Positions 1-5,752 of a stretch of DNA of 11,235 bases are shown one piece after another. Where the stretch lies: contig PLXC01000092.1 of NCBI GenBank assembly GCA_003151275.1, forward strand, positions 1 through 11,235, in the 5' to 3' direction. Under the pieces are notes generated by a model. It was not told where the DNA came from. It searched no databases and saw nothing but the letters and a program-made list of their open reading frames with translations. Source of the stretch: Candidatus Melainabacteria bacterium (lineage in GTDB: Bacteria; Cyanobacteriota; Vampirovibrionia; Obscuribacterales; Obscuribacteraceae). Position numbers and translations under genes: made by a program. Numbering within the stretch: position 1 is the stretch's first letter; each line of letters opens with the position of its first letter.

Positions 1-39
1 TCCTAACCCCCTCGGTGTAAACGAACCGGTAGGACGACT

Positions 40-67
40 TTACTAGGGTTTTCGGTCTTTTTGTCAA
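40..67 (-). promoter_or_regulatory. Possible leftward sigma70-type promoter at the window edge
   Basis: On the minus strand there is a perfect TTGACA -35 box (plus-strand 62-67). Sixteen bases later comes TAGTAA (40-45), or three bases further TAAAGT; neither is a good -10 box. Transcription would run leftward off the window, divergent from the integrase. The consensus -35 is what supports the call; the -10 is weak. The gene it would serve is not visible. Confidence 0.35.
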
Positions 68-163
68 GCACTGCTTTTCCTTTCTCTAAGTTCCCGAAAT
101 ACATACTCTGCCAGCCGTCTCAGTGTTTCTCTTCGTACCCGATGACAACTGCAGGTTTCTCTC
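68..163. other. Leader region without a recognisable gene
   Basis: Between the leftward promoter and the integrase promoter the sequence is pyrimidine-rich on the plus strand. I see no open reading frame of note, tRNA fold or strong hairpin. For a P4-type integrase the attachment site is expected close to the integrase gene, so the attP/attL core could lie here or just left of the window. No repeat partner further right was found by eye to identify it. Confidence 0.3.
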
Positions 164-192
164 TTGAATAGAAGCTGAATAGAAGCTACAAT
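164..192 (+). promoter_or_regulatory. Integrase promoter, TTGAAT-N17-TACAAT
   Basis: A -35 box TTGAAT (164-169) and a -10 box TACAAT (187-192) are separated by exactly 17 bases, the optimal sigma70 spacing. Transcription would start near base 199, leaving a leader of about 105 nt before the integrase GTG. The spacer consists almost entirely of an 11-bp tandem repeat, so a protein bound there would cover the promoter. Promoter strength and use are inferred from consensus match only. Confidence 0.6.
166..187. repeat. Perfect 11-bp tandem repeat in the integrase promoter
   Basis: GAATAGAAGCT occurs twice back to back (166-176 and 177-187). A shorter match, GCTGAATAG, recurs at 238-246; the same nine bases span the repeat junction at 174-182, 64 bp earlier. 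An 11-bp period places both copies on the same face of the helix, as expected of an operator or of integrase/excisionase arm-type sites. The repeat is seen directly; the binding role is inference. Confidence 0.6.
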
Positions 193-303
193 TTTGTATG
201 GAAGCACATCGTCCCCTCCGAAAGGGTCCAAAAGGTTGCTGAATAGGTCACTTCGCCCCCTTCGACTGGTCGGATCGAATTACTAATCAAGAGGTACAAG
301 GCA

Positions 304-1521
304 GTGCCAAGGATCGCCAAGAATCAACTCAAATTTACCAAACAAGAGATCGCCACACTTCCACTGCCTGAGAAGGGCTCAATTGTCTATCACGACACGG
401 TGGTGAAGGGGCTTGTTCTCTTTGTTTACACAAACAGCAAAACCTTTCACATCTACAAATTTGTTGACGGCAAGCCGATTAAACCGAAGCTTGGTAATTT
501 CCCGGATATGACCGTAGAGCAAGCGCGCAAAGAAGCACTACAGATGCTTGGCACCATTGCCAAAGGTGATCCAGTTGTATCAAAGCGTGTCTCTAAACCC
601 AAAGGGCTGGATTTAGGAGAACTGGTTGATCACTACATCAATGAATATGCTCAGCACCATTGCACGACGTGGGAGGAAATGCGAAAGAATCTCCGGAGGT
701 GTTTTGATCTTTGGCTATCAACACCGGCAGCTTCGATCACACGCGTAGACGTTCAGCAGCATATGAACTTGCTTGGAAAGGAACGCGGACACCACGCAGC
801 GAACCGAGCCTATGATGACCTACGCGCAGTATTCACCTGGAGTACAAAATACGGTTACCACAGTGGCGACAATCCCTGCACCGGCATTACAAAGTTCAAA
901 ACAAGATCACGCGAGCGTTTCATACGGCCGGATGAATTCAAAAAGTTCCTTGATGGATTAAAAATCGAGAAAAACATCCCGTTCCGCGACTACGTTTACC
1001 TAAGTTTGTTCACCGGTGCACGCCAAGGTAATGTTCTAGCCATGAGGTGGGATCAGATAGATTTCGAGCTAGGCATCTGGCATATTCCAATCACTAAGAA
1101 CAAAGAATCGCAGACGGTGCCACTGACAAATCTTGCAATGCAGGTTCTTGAAGATCGGCGCGAGCACCGCAAATCAGACGAGTGGGTGTTTCCCAGTGAC
1201 GGGGCCAGTGGACATGTCGTAGAACCTAAAAAGGCCTGGGCGAAATTCTTGAACGACGCAAAATTAGCAGACCTGCGCATGCATGATCTTCGCCGTACAC
1301 TTGGAAGTTACATGGCGATGAATAATCAATCATTGCAAATCATCGGCAAGGTGCTCGGACACAAGTCTCCAACCGCAACCCAGATCTATTCTCGTTTGGC
1401 TTTCGATCCTTTGAAACATGCTATGGAAGCGGCCCAAGCTTCAATGGTTAAAAGCGCCGAAATTCTTCCGACAGGATTGTCCAAGAAAACTCGAAAGCAA
1501 CCGCTTAGACGCGTCAAATAA
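304..1521 (+). CDS. P4-type tyrosine recombinase (phage/island integrase)
   Basis: Site-specific DNA integrase of 405 residues, expected to cut and join DNA through a 3'-phosphotyrosine intermediate and to insert or excise an island. Residues about 10-90 resemble the DUF4102 arm-DNA-binding domain, about 103-185 the helical core-binding domain, and about 205-375 the catalytic domain. The full catalytic set is visible: Arg240 (TGARQGN), Lys265 (TKNK), His327 and Arg330 (HDLRR), His353 (LGHKS) and nucleophile Tyr362 (IYSR). Length is normal for P4-like integrases, so it looks intact. The GTG start is chosen because AAGAGG (289-294) lies nine bases upstream and the arm domain begins right after. 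It reads away from the left edge; enzymes of this family commonly use the 3' end of a tRNA gene, but no tRNA is seen here. It could alternatively be a resident integrase without a current element. Confidence 0.93.
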   Translation: MPRIAKNQLKFTKQEIATLPLPEKGSIVYHDTVVKGLVLFVYTNSKTFHIYKFVDGKPIKPKLGNFPDMTVEQARKEALQMLGTIAKGDPVVSKRVSKPKGLDLGELVDHYINEYAQHHCTTWEEMRKNLRRCFDLWLSTPAASITRVDVQQHMNLLGKERGHHAANRAYDDLRAVFTWSTKYGYHSGDNPCTGITKFKTRSRERFIRPDEFKKFLDGLKIEKNIPFRDYVYLSLFTGARQGNVLAMRWDQIDFELGIWHIPITKNKESQTVPLTNLAMQVLEDRREHRKSDEWVFPSDGASGHVVEPKKAWAKFLNDAKLADLRMHDLRRTLGSYMAMNNQSLQIIGKVLGHKSPTATQIYSRLAFDPLKHAMEAAQASMVKSAEILPTGLSKKTRKQPLRRVK

Positions 1522-1547
1522 AATGGTTCTGAACCCAGTCACGACTC

Positions 1548-1575
1548 ATCATTCTCCCGATAAATCCGCAACAAC
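1548..1575 (+). repeat. Upstream repeat, copy 1
   Basis: ATCATTCTCCCGATAAATCC followed by GCAACAAC. It matches the family consensus (ATCATTGCCCCCGAT, AAATCCGCA, AAAACATCAA) with a few changes in the C-run. It lies in the 136-bp gap between the integrase stop and the PDZ-TPR gene, 24 bases before a second, more divergent copy. Confidence 0.6.
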
Positions 1576-1598
1576 GCCAACCCAACCGCGACAGCACC

Positions 1599-1629
1599 CT
1601 TGCCCGATACTCCGCCACAACATCAATCC
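1599..1629 (+). repeat. Upstream repeat, copy 2 (divergent)
   Basis: Begins CTTGCCCGATACTCCGCC and continues ACAACATCAATCC. Relative to the consensus it lacks two bases of the C-run and has ACT for AAAT, but keeps the CGAT, TCCGC and AACATCAA blocks in order. It ends 28 bases before the PDZ-TPR start codon. TACAAT (1632-1637) follows directly and could be a -10 box, although no matching -35 is visible. Confidence 0.45.
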
Positions 1630-1657
1630 AGTACAATCAACTAATTGGAGTTGCAAG

Positions 1658-3001
1658 ATGACTTGGCGTCACTACCGAATTGAGACCCGATTGCTTGTCG
1701 CGATAGCGATGTTCTTCTGTTTGGCCATTGAAAGCGCACATGGTCAGCCCAGTCAGTTCTTCAACGGAGAAACATTTGACTTGAAAAAGTTAGCTGATGC
1801 CGACGCAATTAGCACGCAGCCTATCCCTCAGTCAGCCAAACTGTGGATGAAGCTCGAAACACTTTACAAAGACGCCAACAGTTCTGATTCTGCTTTGGAT
1901 CAAGAATTGCTAACACAAATCAAAGCCGACCAAGAAACGAACAGATGCATCCACATTGAGAACGTTTGGAAGCTCTTTCAAAACCGAATGTCTGAACACC
2001 GATACTCTGATGCTGGGTCGTGCATTACTTTATCTGAAACACTACTCTCGGACGTTCCGAATGATTCACCCGCTTCTAAGACTTTGCAAAAAAATATAGC
2101 GCTTTTAGAACATGTCACCAGAACCAAGCGCGCCGAAAAAGTTCGACACGGTTATGTAACCTTGACCACTGATCCAGCAGTCACGACAACTGGCATTAGC
2201 ACTGGCGCCAGAAGTTACGTGTCGTCCATGTCTGTTCTCCGCCCGCGTGGATATACAGGGATTCGACTTGTAGATGGTAAGGTGGATTCTTTAAACAAAT
2301 ACAGTCCTGCAGCCATACTAGGCGTTCTTCAATTCGGTGACCAAATTGTCTCCATAAATGGACTGCCACTGAATGATTGCTCAACCCAGGAGTCCTGGCG
2401 ACTAAGCAACGGAGTCCAAGGAGAAGTGACACATTTTGTGTACATTCACACGGGGCAACAGAAAACTCTAGATATTGTCAGCGAGGCTTATCCATCGTTG
2501 CAGAATTTATACCAATTGACGGCGCGAGAAAAATTTGAGCTTGGATCACAATTAAGAGAAATAGGATACATGAGTGATGCCCGCATTGCTCTGGAACAAG
2601 CAGCAATTGCAGATCCAGGCGGAGAGTACGCTACACTTGCCATTAAAGTGCTGCAATCCAGAATGTGCAGATACGTTCCGCCGAAGCGGTGCAATGATAT
2701 TTACATGCGTGCATACTTCGGAAACTTTGATCACGAAGAAGTTAAAGCTGAGGCTCTCTTTCGCTATTGCATAAGCCAGTGGCCACAATTTGAAATGCCT
2801 TACAGACAATTAGCCGGTTTGTTGATCAAAGAAGCTCGGCTCCGCGAAGCAGAGACCGTAGCGAATCAACTTCTTGTCGTCAATCCAGATTATGCACGCG
2901 GCTGGAAAGTGATGGCGAGAATAAAGTCGCAACTTGGTGACAAACAGGGCTCGACAGCATGTTCTCAGAAAGCTAATGAGCTAGATCCAGACGATAAGTG
3001 A
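1658..3001 (+). CDS. Secreted PDZ-TPR protein of unknown function
   Basis: A 447-residue exported protein. Residues 1-29 form a signal peptide: basic start, hydrophobic LLVAIAMFFCLAI, and likely cleavage after AHG. Residues about 60-165 are helical without a recognised fold. About 198-275 resemble a PDZ domain, with the typical SPAAILGVLQFGDQIVSING stretch (216-235). About 290-447 contain degenerate TPR-type helix pairs, clearest at 376-447 with the NPDYARGW and ELDPDD turns. No catalytic residues of a PDZ-linked protease (HtrA or CTP type) are present, so a scaffolding or peptide-binding role outside the cytoplasm is inferred. The reading frame extends back to 1418 inside the integrase, but the ATG at 1658 is preferred: GGAG (1647-1650) is seven bases upstream and the signal peptide starts there. 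Two repeat copies precede it. Confidence 0.8.
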   Translation: MTWRHYRIETRLLVAIAMFFCLAIESAHGQPSQFFNGETFDLKKLADADAISTQPIPQSAKLWMKLETLYKDANSSDSALDQELLTQIKADQETNRCIHIENVWKLFQNRMSEHRYSDAGSCITLSETLLSDVPNDSPASKTLQKNIALLEHVTRTKRAEKVRHGYVTLTTDPAVTTTGISTGARSYVSSMSVLRPRGYTGIRLVDGKVDSLNKYSPAAILGVLQFGDQIVSINGLPLNDCSTQESWRLSNGVQGEVTHFVYIHTGQQKTLDIVSEAYPSLQNLYQLTAREKFELGSQLREIGYMSDARIALEQAAIADPGGEYATLAIKVLQSRMCRYVPPKRCNDIYMRAYFGNFDHEEVKAEALFRYCISQWPQFEMPYRQLAGLLIKEARLREAETVANQLLVVNPDYARGWKVMARIKSQLGDKQGSTACSQKANELDPDDK

Positions 3002-3109
3002 TGCCAATCAATGTCCACCGAAAACAGTGTCAATCCAATTAAAATCCCGCAATTATCGACATTGTCCAAATCTGATCGAGTAAGGTGACGTCCCATGGTA
3101 TCGCCAGAG

Positions 3110-3136
3110 ACACATCATTGCCCCCGATGTTCTGCC
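3110..3136 (+). repeat. Upstream repeat, copy 3
   Basis: The first 19 bases, ACACATCATTGCCCCCGAT (3110-3128), are identical to copy 4 at 3457-3475. The second half (GTTCTGC) diverges from the AAATCCGC consensus. It stands 47 bases before the ATG of the broken DUF1871-like gene. Confidence 0.65.
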
Positions 3137-3145
3137 TGTTATAAC
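3118..3145 (+). promoter_or_regulatory. Possible promoter built on repeat copy 3
   Basis: TTGCCC (3118-3123), part of the repeat, is followed after 16 bases by TATAAC (3140-3145), itself preceded by TG one base upstream as in an extended -10. Transcription would start near 3152, about 30 bases before the broken gene's ATG. The other copies do not have an equally good -10 at this distance, so the repeat as a whole cannot be called a promoter on this evidence. Confidence 0.35.
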
Positions 3146-3182
3146 TAAAGGGGTGTAAGCGACTTGGCTCACATGGAATTCA

Positions 3183-3385
3183 ATGACAAAAAACGAATGG
3201 ACTGAAATTATAAATAGGTGTGACCCAGCCGGACTACTGTGGATTAGAGCACCTAAGGACGAATAGACAGCGAAATCGACACTCTTATTCAACTAATCGG
3301 TGATTGTTATTCAGTCGAAAAGATTGTGGAGTTGATGCACAGCCTTTTTGATGCAATCACACTGGGAGATCGAGATGAACCTGAA
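3183..3385 (+). pseudogene. DUF1871-like (YugE-type) gene with a one-base frameshift
   Basis: The ATG at 3183 opens 27 codons ending in a TAG at 3264, reading NEWTEIINRCDPAGLLWIRA then PKDE. One frame over, from 3266, the reading continues as DSEIDTLIQLIGDCYSVEKI then VELMHSLFDAITLGD. Joined, with one base restored in what would be a Tyr codon (TA-GAC becoming TAY-GAC), this gives a PKDE-Y-DSEI junction. It matches the pattern I recall for DUF1871 proteins: WDP-type motif, aP-DEY-Ei, then two helices. The family is small (under about 110 residues), cytoplasmic and of unknown function. The second frame has no stop and runs into the following lipoprotein frame, so the original C-terminus is probably lost too. 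A weak GGA (3175-3177) precedes the ATG. A sequencing error at the junction is the main alternative. Confidence 0.55.
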
Positions 3386-3456
3386 AACCGTCAAAATTCC
3401 AAAATTCCTCGCTACAGCTCAGGAAATTTGGCAACGCACAAATCAAACCAAATGAT

Positions 3457-3494
3457 ACACATCATTGCCCCCGATAAATCCGCAAAAACATCAA
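3457..3494 (+). repeat. Upstream repeat, copy 4 (best match to consensus)
   Basis: ACACATCATTGCCCCCGAT followed by AAATCCGCAAAAACATCAA, the fullest version of the family. Its first 19 bases are identical to copy 3, and its AAATCCGCA block to copy 1. It ends eight bases before the matrixin start codon at 3503, so it occupies the place where a ribosome binding site would be expected. Confidence 0.65.
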
Positions 3495-3502
3495 ACCAAC
3501 TA

Positions 3503-4906
3503 ATGACTGCACTAGAAATCCCTTTGTCGCGCGTCGCTTACATCACGATCCTGATGCTTTGGGCTGTCCAACTTCTGGGGTGTCAACCCAGTTCGGCACA
3601 GACGGTTAGCCCATCTCCAAGAACCAGAACTCTTTCTGCTCCGGGAGAAGATTACTTTCAGCAAATTACGAAGGGTCATCCGTACAGATGGTTCGATAAT
3701 GACATGGCCGTCAGGGTACTGATAAAACCTGGTGAGGATGTTCCAAATTTCAGACATGCATTCGATGCGTTATTACGACAATCGTTCATGGAGTGGGCAG
3801 CCAACTCAAACTCCAAAATCAAATTTCAATTCGTTACCGAAGAACCAGCTGATATAACCTGCCAGTTTGTTGCGGATCTGCCGAAAAAAAAGGCGGAAGT
3901 TGCAGGAGTAACTAGCTATCAAACGAGTCCCCACCACATGGACTCTGCCGTAATTTCAATCAAGACCAAGAGCGATTTAGTACCGCTTACAGACGATTTG
4001 ATCCACGGTTTGTGTCTGCATGAGATTGGTCACGCGCTTGGTTTAGTAAGTCATAGTTTGGATCCTCATGATGTTATGTATCCGTATTTGACGACGCAAA
4101 GAGCCCTGACTACGAGAGACGTCAACACCATTCATAGATTGTACGAATACAAGCCACCGCCTGATGTGATTTTGCAGAGTACGCGCAGGCAACCAAACAA
4201 TAAGGTGTTTCCGTTTGGGCTATCCAGCGATGCCTATGAAGCATACACACGGGAGGTCGTCGTCAAACTGCGAACAAAGTTTTCGCGCTTTCCGGCCTCA
4301 CCTTCGATCAAATGCAACGTTCGCTGTCTTGTTGATTCCGTTGGAAACATTTTCAACTACCGAATTTTCGAAGGATCAAACAACGACGCTTTCGATCAAA
4401 TTGTTTTGAACGATTTATTATCTGCGCTGCCTCTTCCGCCCGCACCAATTAAGCTGACGCAGAACCAGTGGTCAAAAGTCCCCATTGCAATACAATTCCG
4501 CTCCGATGGTGAGGTAATTCCTTTTGTCGAGCCGAGCTTACGTCAGTCAGATTGGCTTCAAACTATTGAAGAACCGTCACCCGATGAGATGATGAAAGAT
4601 TTGGAAAGAGAGAAGACTCCAACGCCTAAAATTATTGATCCAAATTTGGAACCGTGGATAGTAACGATAAGCGAGAAAGCGCACGGCGCCTGGAAGGACG
4701 AAGGAACTGGTAAAACTGAAGTTATCATTGGCATCCGAAAAAATGGCCGCGTTGCACACCTTGTTATGGTGCAGTCGAGCGGCAGCGAAGCCTTCGATAA
4801 CTCCGTGTTGAATGCTTGTGTTGCTGCTGAACCGTATCCCGCCGCGCCCAATTCCACGCAAGATACTACAGAGGTGAATTTGCTCTTTGAGCATCAGCAC
4901 AACTAA
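3503..4906 (+). CDS. Matrixin-type metalloprotease lipoprotein with two TonB_C-like domains
   Basis: A 467-residue envelope protein. Residues 1-27 form a signal sequence ending in LLGC, a probable lipobox with Cys27 as lipidated residue; signal peptidase I cleavage after SSA (30-32) is the alternative. Residues about 55-215 are a matrixin (M10, metzincin) catalytic domain with HEIGHALGLVSH (173-184), Glu174 as catalytic base and Met192 in the VMYP Met-turn. The third zinc His lies one residue later than in the textbook HExxHxxGxxH motif. Two TonB C-terminal-like domains follow, about 244-335 and 384-463; the second has the typical KNGRVAHLVMVQSSGSEAFD run. The frame is open back to 3326, but the extra part belongs to the broken upstream gene and a repeat copy, so the ATG at 3503 is used. 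It has no Shine-Dalgarno. Likely role: zinc-dependent proteolysis at the cell surface or periplasm; substrate unknown. Confidence 0.8.
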   Translation: MTALEIPLSRVAYITILMLWAVQLLGCQPSSAQTVSPSPRTRTLSAPGEDYFQQITKGHPYRWFDNDMAVRVLIKPGEDVPNFRHAFDALLRQSFMEWAANSNSKIKFQFVTEEPADITCQFVADLPKKKAEVAGVTSYQTSPHHMDSAVISIKTKSDLVPLTDDLIHGLCLHEIGHALGLVSHSLDPHDVMYPYLTTQRALTTRDVNTIHRLYEYKPPPDVILQSTRRQPNNKVFPFGLSSDAYEAYTREVVVKLRTKFSRFPASPSIKCNVRCLVDSVGNIFNYRIFEGSNNDAFDQIVLNDLLSALPLPPAPIKLTQNQWSKVPIAIQFRSDGEVIPFVEPSLRQSDWLQTIEEPSPDEMMKDLEREKTPTPKIIDPNLEPWIVTISEKAHGAWKDEGTGKTEVIIGIRKNGRVAHLVMVQSSGSEAFDNSVLNACVAAEPYPAAPNSTQDTTEVNLLFEHQHN

Positions 4907-4962
4907 ACTATCGTGTATTTCGCCTTAGTTGATACACCACAATATCAATCCAATCGCGAAAA

Positions 4963-4994
4963 AATCATTGCCCCCGATGAATCCGCAGTAACAT
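4963..4994 (+). repeat. Upstream repeat, copy 5
   Basis: AAATCATTGCCCCCGATGAA followed by TCCGCAGTAACAT. It shares the 15-base core ATCATTGCCCCCGAT exactly with copies 3 and 4, and GAATCCGCA with one change. It ends about 60 bases before the small secreted protein's ATG. A consensus -10 box, TATAAT, follows at 5020-5025 without a clear -35. The 10-mer TCAATCCAAT at 4945-4954 also occurs at 3030-3039, upstream of copy 3. Confidence 0.6.
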
Positions 4995-5053
4995 AAATGA
5001 ATGCCGATCGCAACCGGAGTATAATCACCAATGGAAAACATTGGGACGTAATT

Positions 5054-5362
5054 ATGAAAATAATGGGAAAGCAGATGAGCCCCATCGCAAGAAATCTACT
5101 CTGTGCCGTAGCTCTCAACCTGGCGTTGATCGCGCCAAGCCAAGCGGATGATGTTTCTTCTTTCAAGAGCGGAATTAGCAATATGAGTCTCTGCGGACCT
5201 GGTGATCCCGCCGTGGGAATGAAACGTTTTTACCTTATTCCATGGTTCGCTGCTGTGCAGAAAAAGATAAAAGAGCAATCAACCTACGAAAAACTTACCG
5301 CAGAGCTTGAGAGCTACGGCGGAGTCGATGACGCAGGTTCATCAACGTCAATAAAGAACTAA
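5054..5362 (+). CDS. Small secreted protein, possibly truncated
   Basis: A 102-residue exported protein of unrecognised family. Starting at ATG 5054 gives a good signal peptide (MKIMGKQM, then NLLCAVALNLALIAPSQA, with likely cleavage before DDVSS). The frame is open back to 4997, but that would place 19 polar residues before the signal and put the start upstream of the TATAAT at 5020-5025, so the later ATG is preferred; GGGA (5043-5046) is a weak ribosome site. The mature part is about 67 residues with one Cys and a YLIPWFAAVQKKIKEQ segment. That segment resembles the stretch preceding the TonB_C domain in stand-alone TonB_C proteins. No such domain follows in any frame, so it may be the stub of a longer gene. 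The resemblance is weak. Confidence 0.5.
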   Translation: MKIMGKQMSPIARNLLCAVALNLALIAPSQADDVSSFKSGISNMSLCGPGDPAVGMKRFYLIPWFAAVQKKIKEQSTYEKLTAELESYGGVDDAGSSTSIKN

Positions 5363-5408
5363 GGGTTCCGCAATCTGCCGAGGTGAGTTTGTCGGTCAGA
5401 TCGCAACA

Positions 5409-5688
5409 TTGTTTACCGCAACGCTCCTTAGTCTAGGAGTCTTCACCGCAGCGCGAAGTGACTCGCCGCTCAAAAACAACCAAAACGACAGAATAAAGAT
5501 TGTCTACCCCGTGAAAGATGTTTGGGACGGTTGTCTCATCGACGTAAATCAAGAAAATCTATCAAACATGTTTCAATCAAAGCACATGTTCAGAGATCTG
5601 GCCCGATTATGACAGCAGCCACCTAGGAACGGAGTTCACCCAGGGCCCGACAAGAGTAACTATATTTCGATTGACTTGCGGCTTATGA
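5409..5688 (+). pseudogene. Possible decayed coding remnant between two genes
   Basis: The 390 bases between the small secreted protein and the next gene hold no convincing intact gene. One frame is open from a TTG at 5409 to a stop at 5610-5612 and starts with a hydrophobic stretch (TLFTATLLSLGVFTAARS) like a signal peptide. An adjacent frame then reads WPDYDSSHLGTEFTQGP and ends at 5688. A shift near 5598 would join them into one exported protein of about 90 residues. There is no ATG and no ribosome site at the head, and no family is recognised. The stretch could equally be non-coding sequence with chance open frames. Confidence 0.25.
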
Positions 5689-5752
5689 TTAGATCCAGGA
5701 TTCCAAACTCGACATCAGATTCAACCTCTTCACTCAACAAGTTTGAGGGTAA

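Noticed and set aside
1..20. The first bases (TCCTAACCCCC) resemble the end of a tRNA T-arm and acceptor stem, as expected beside a P4-type integrase.
   Set aside because: Too little sequence is present to test pairing, no CCA follows, and no repeat of these bases was found elsewhere in the window.
1418..1657. In-frame upstream extension of the PDZ-TPR gene into the integrase.
   Set aside because: It would overlap the integrase by about 100 bases, translate two repeat copies and bury the signal peptide; the ATG at 1658 has a good ribosome site.
3326..3502. In-frame upstream extension of the matrixin gene from a GTG.
   Set aside because: The extension is better explained as the second half of the frameshifted DUF1871-like gene plus a repeat copy; the signal sequence starts at 3503.
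4558..4900. Two overlapping minus-strand open frames of 99 and 107 codons under the matrixin C-terminus.
   Set aside because: They lie wholly antisense to a well-supported TonB_C-like domain and show no protein-like features of their own.
4900..4931. Hairpin CAACTAA/TTAGTTG at the end of the matrixin gene as a terminator.
   Set aside because: An 18-base loop, AT-rich stem and no T-run make it unconvincing.
1548..4994. CRISPR array.
   Set aside because: Copies are imperfect, hundreds of bases to more than a kilobase apart, and separated by genes; no cas gene is present.
1548..4994. Integron attC sites.
   Set aside because: The copies lack the paired R'/R'' boxes and long imperfect dyads of attC, and the integrase is not of IntI type.
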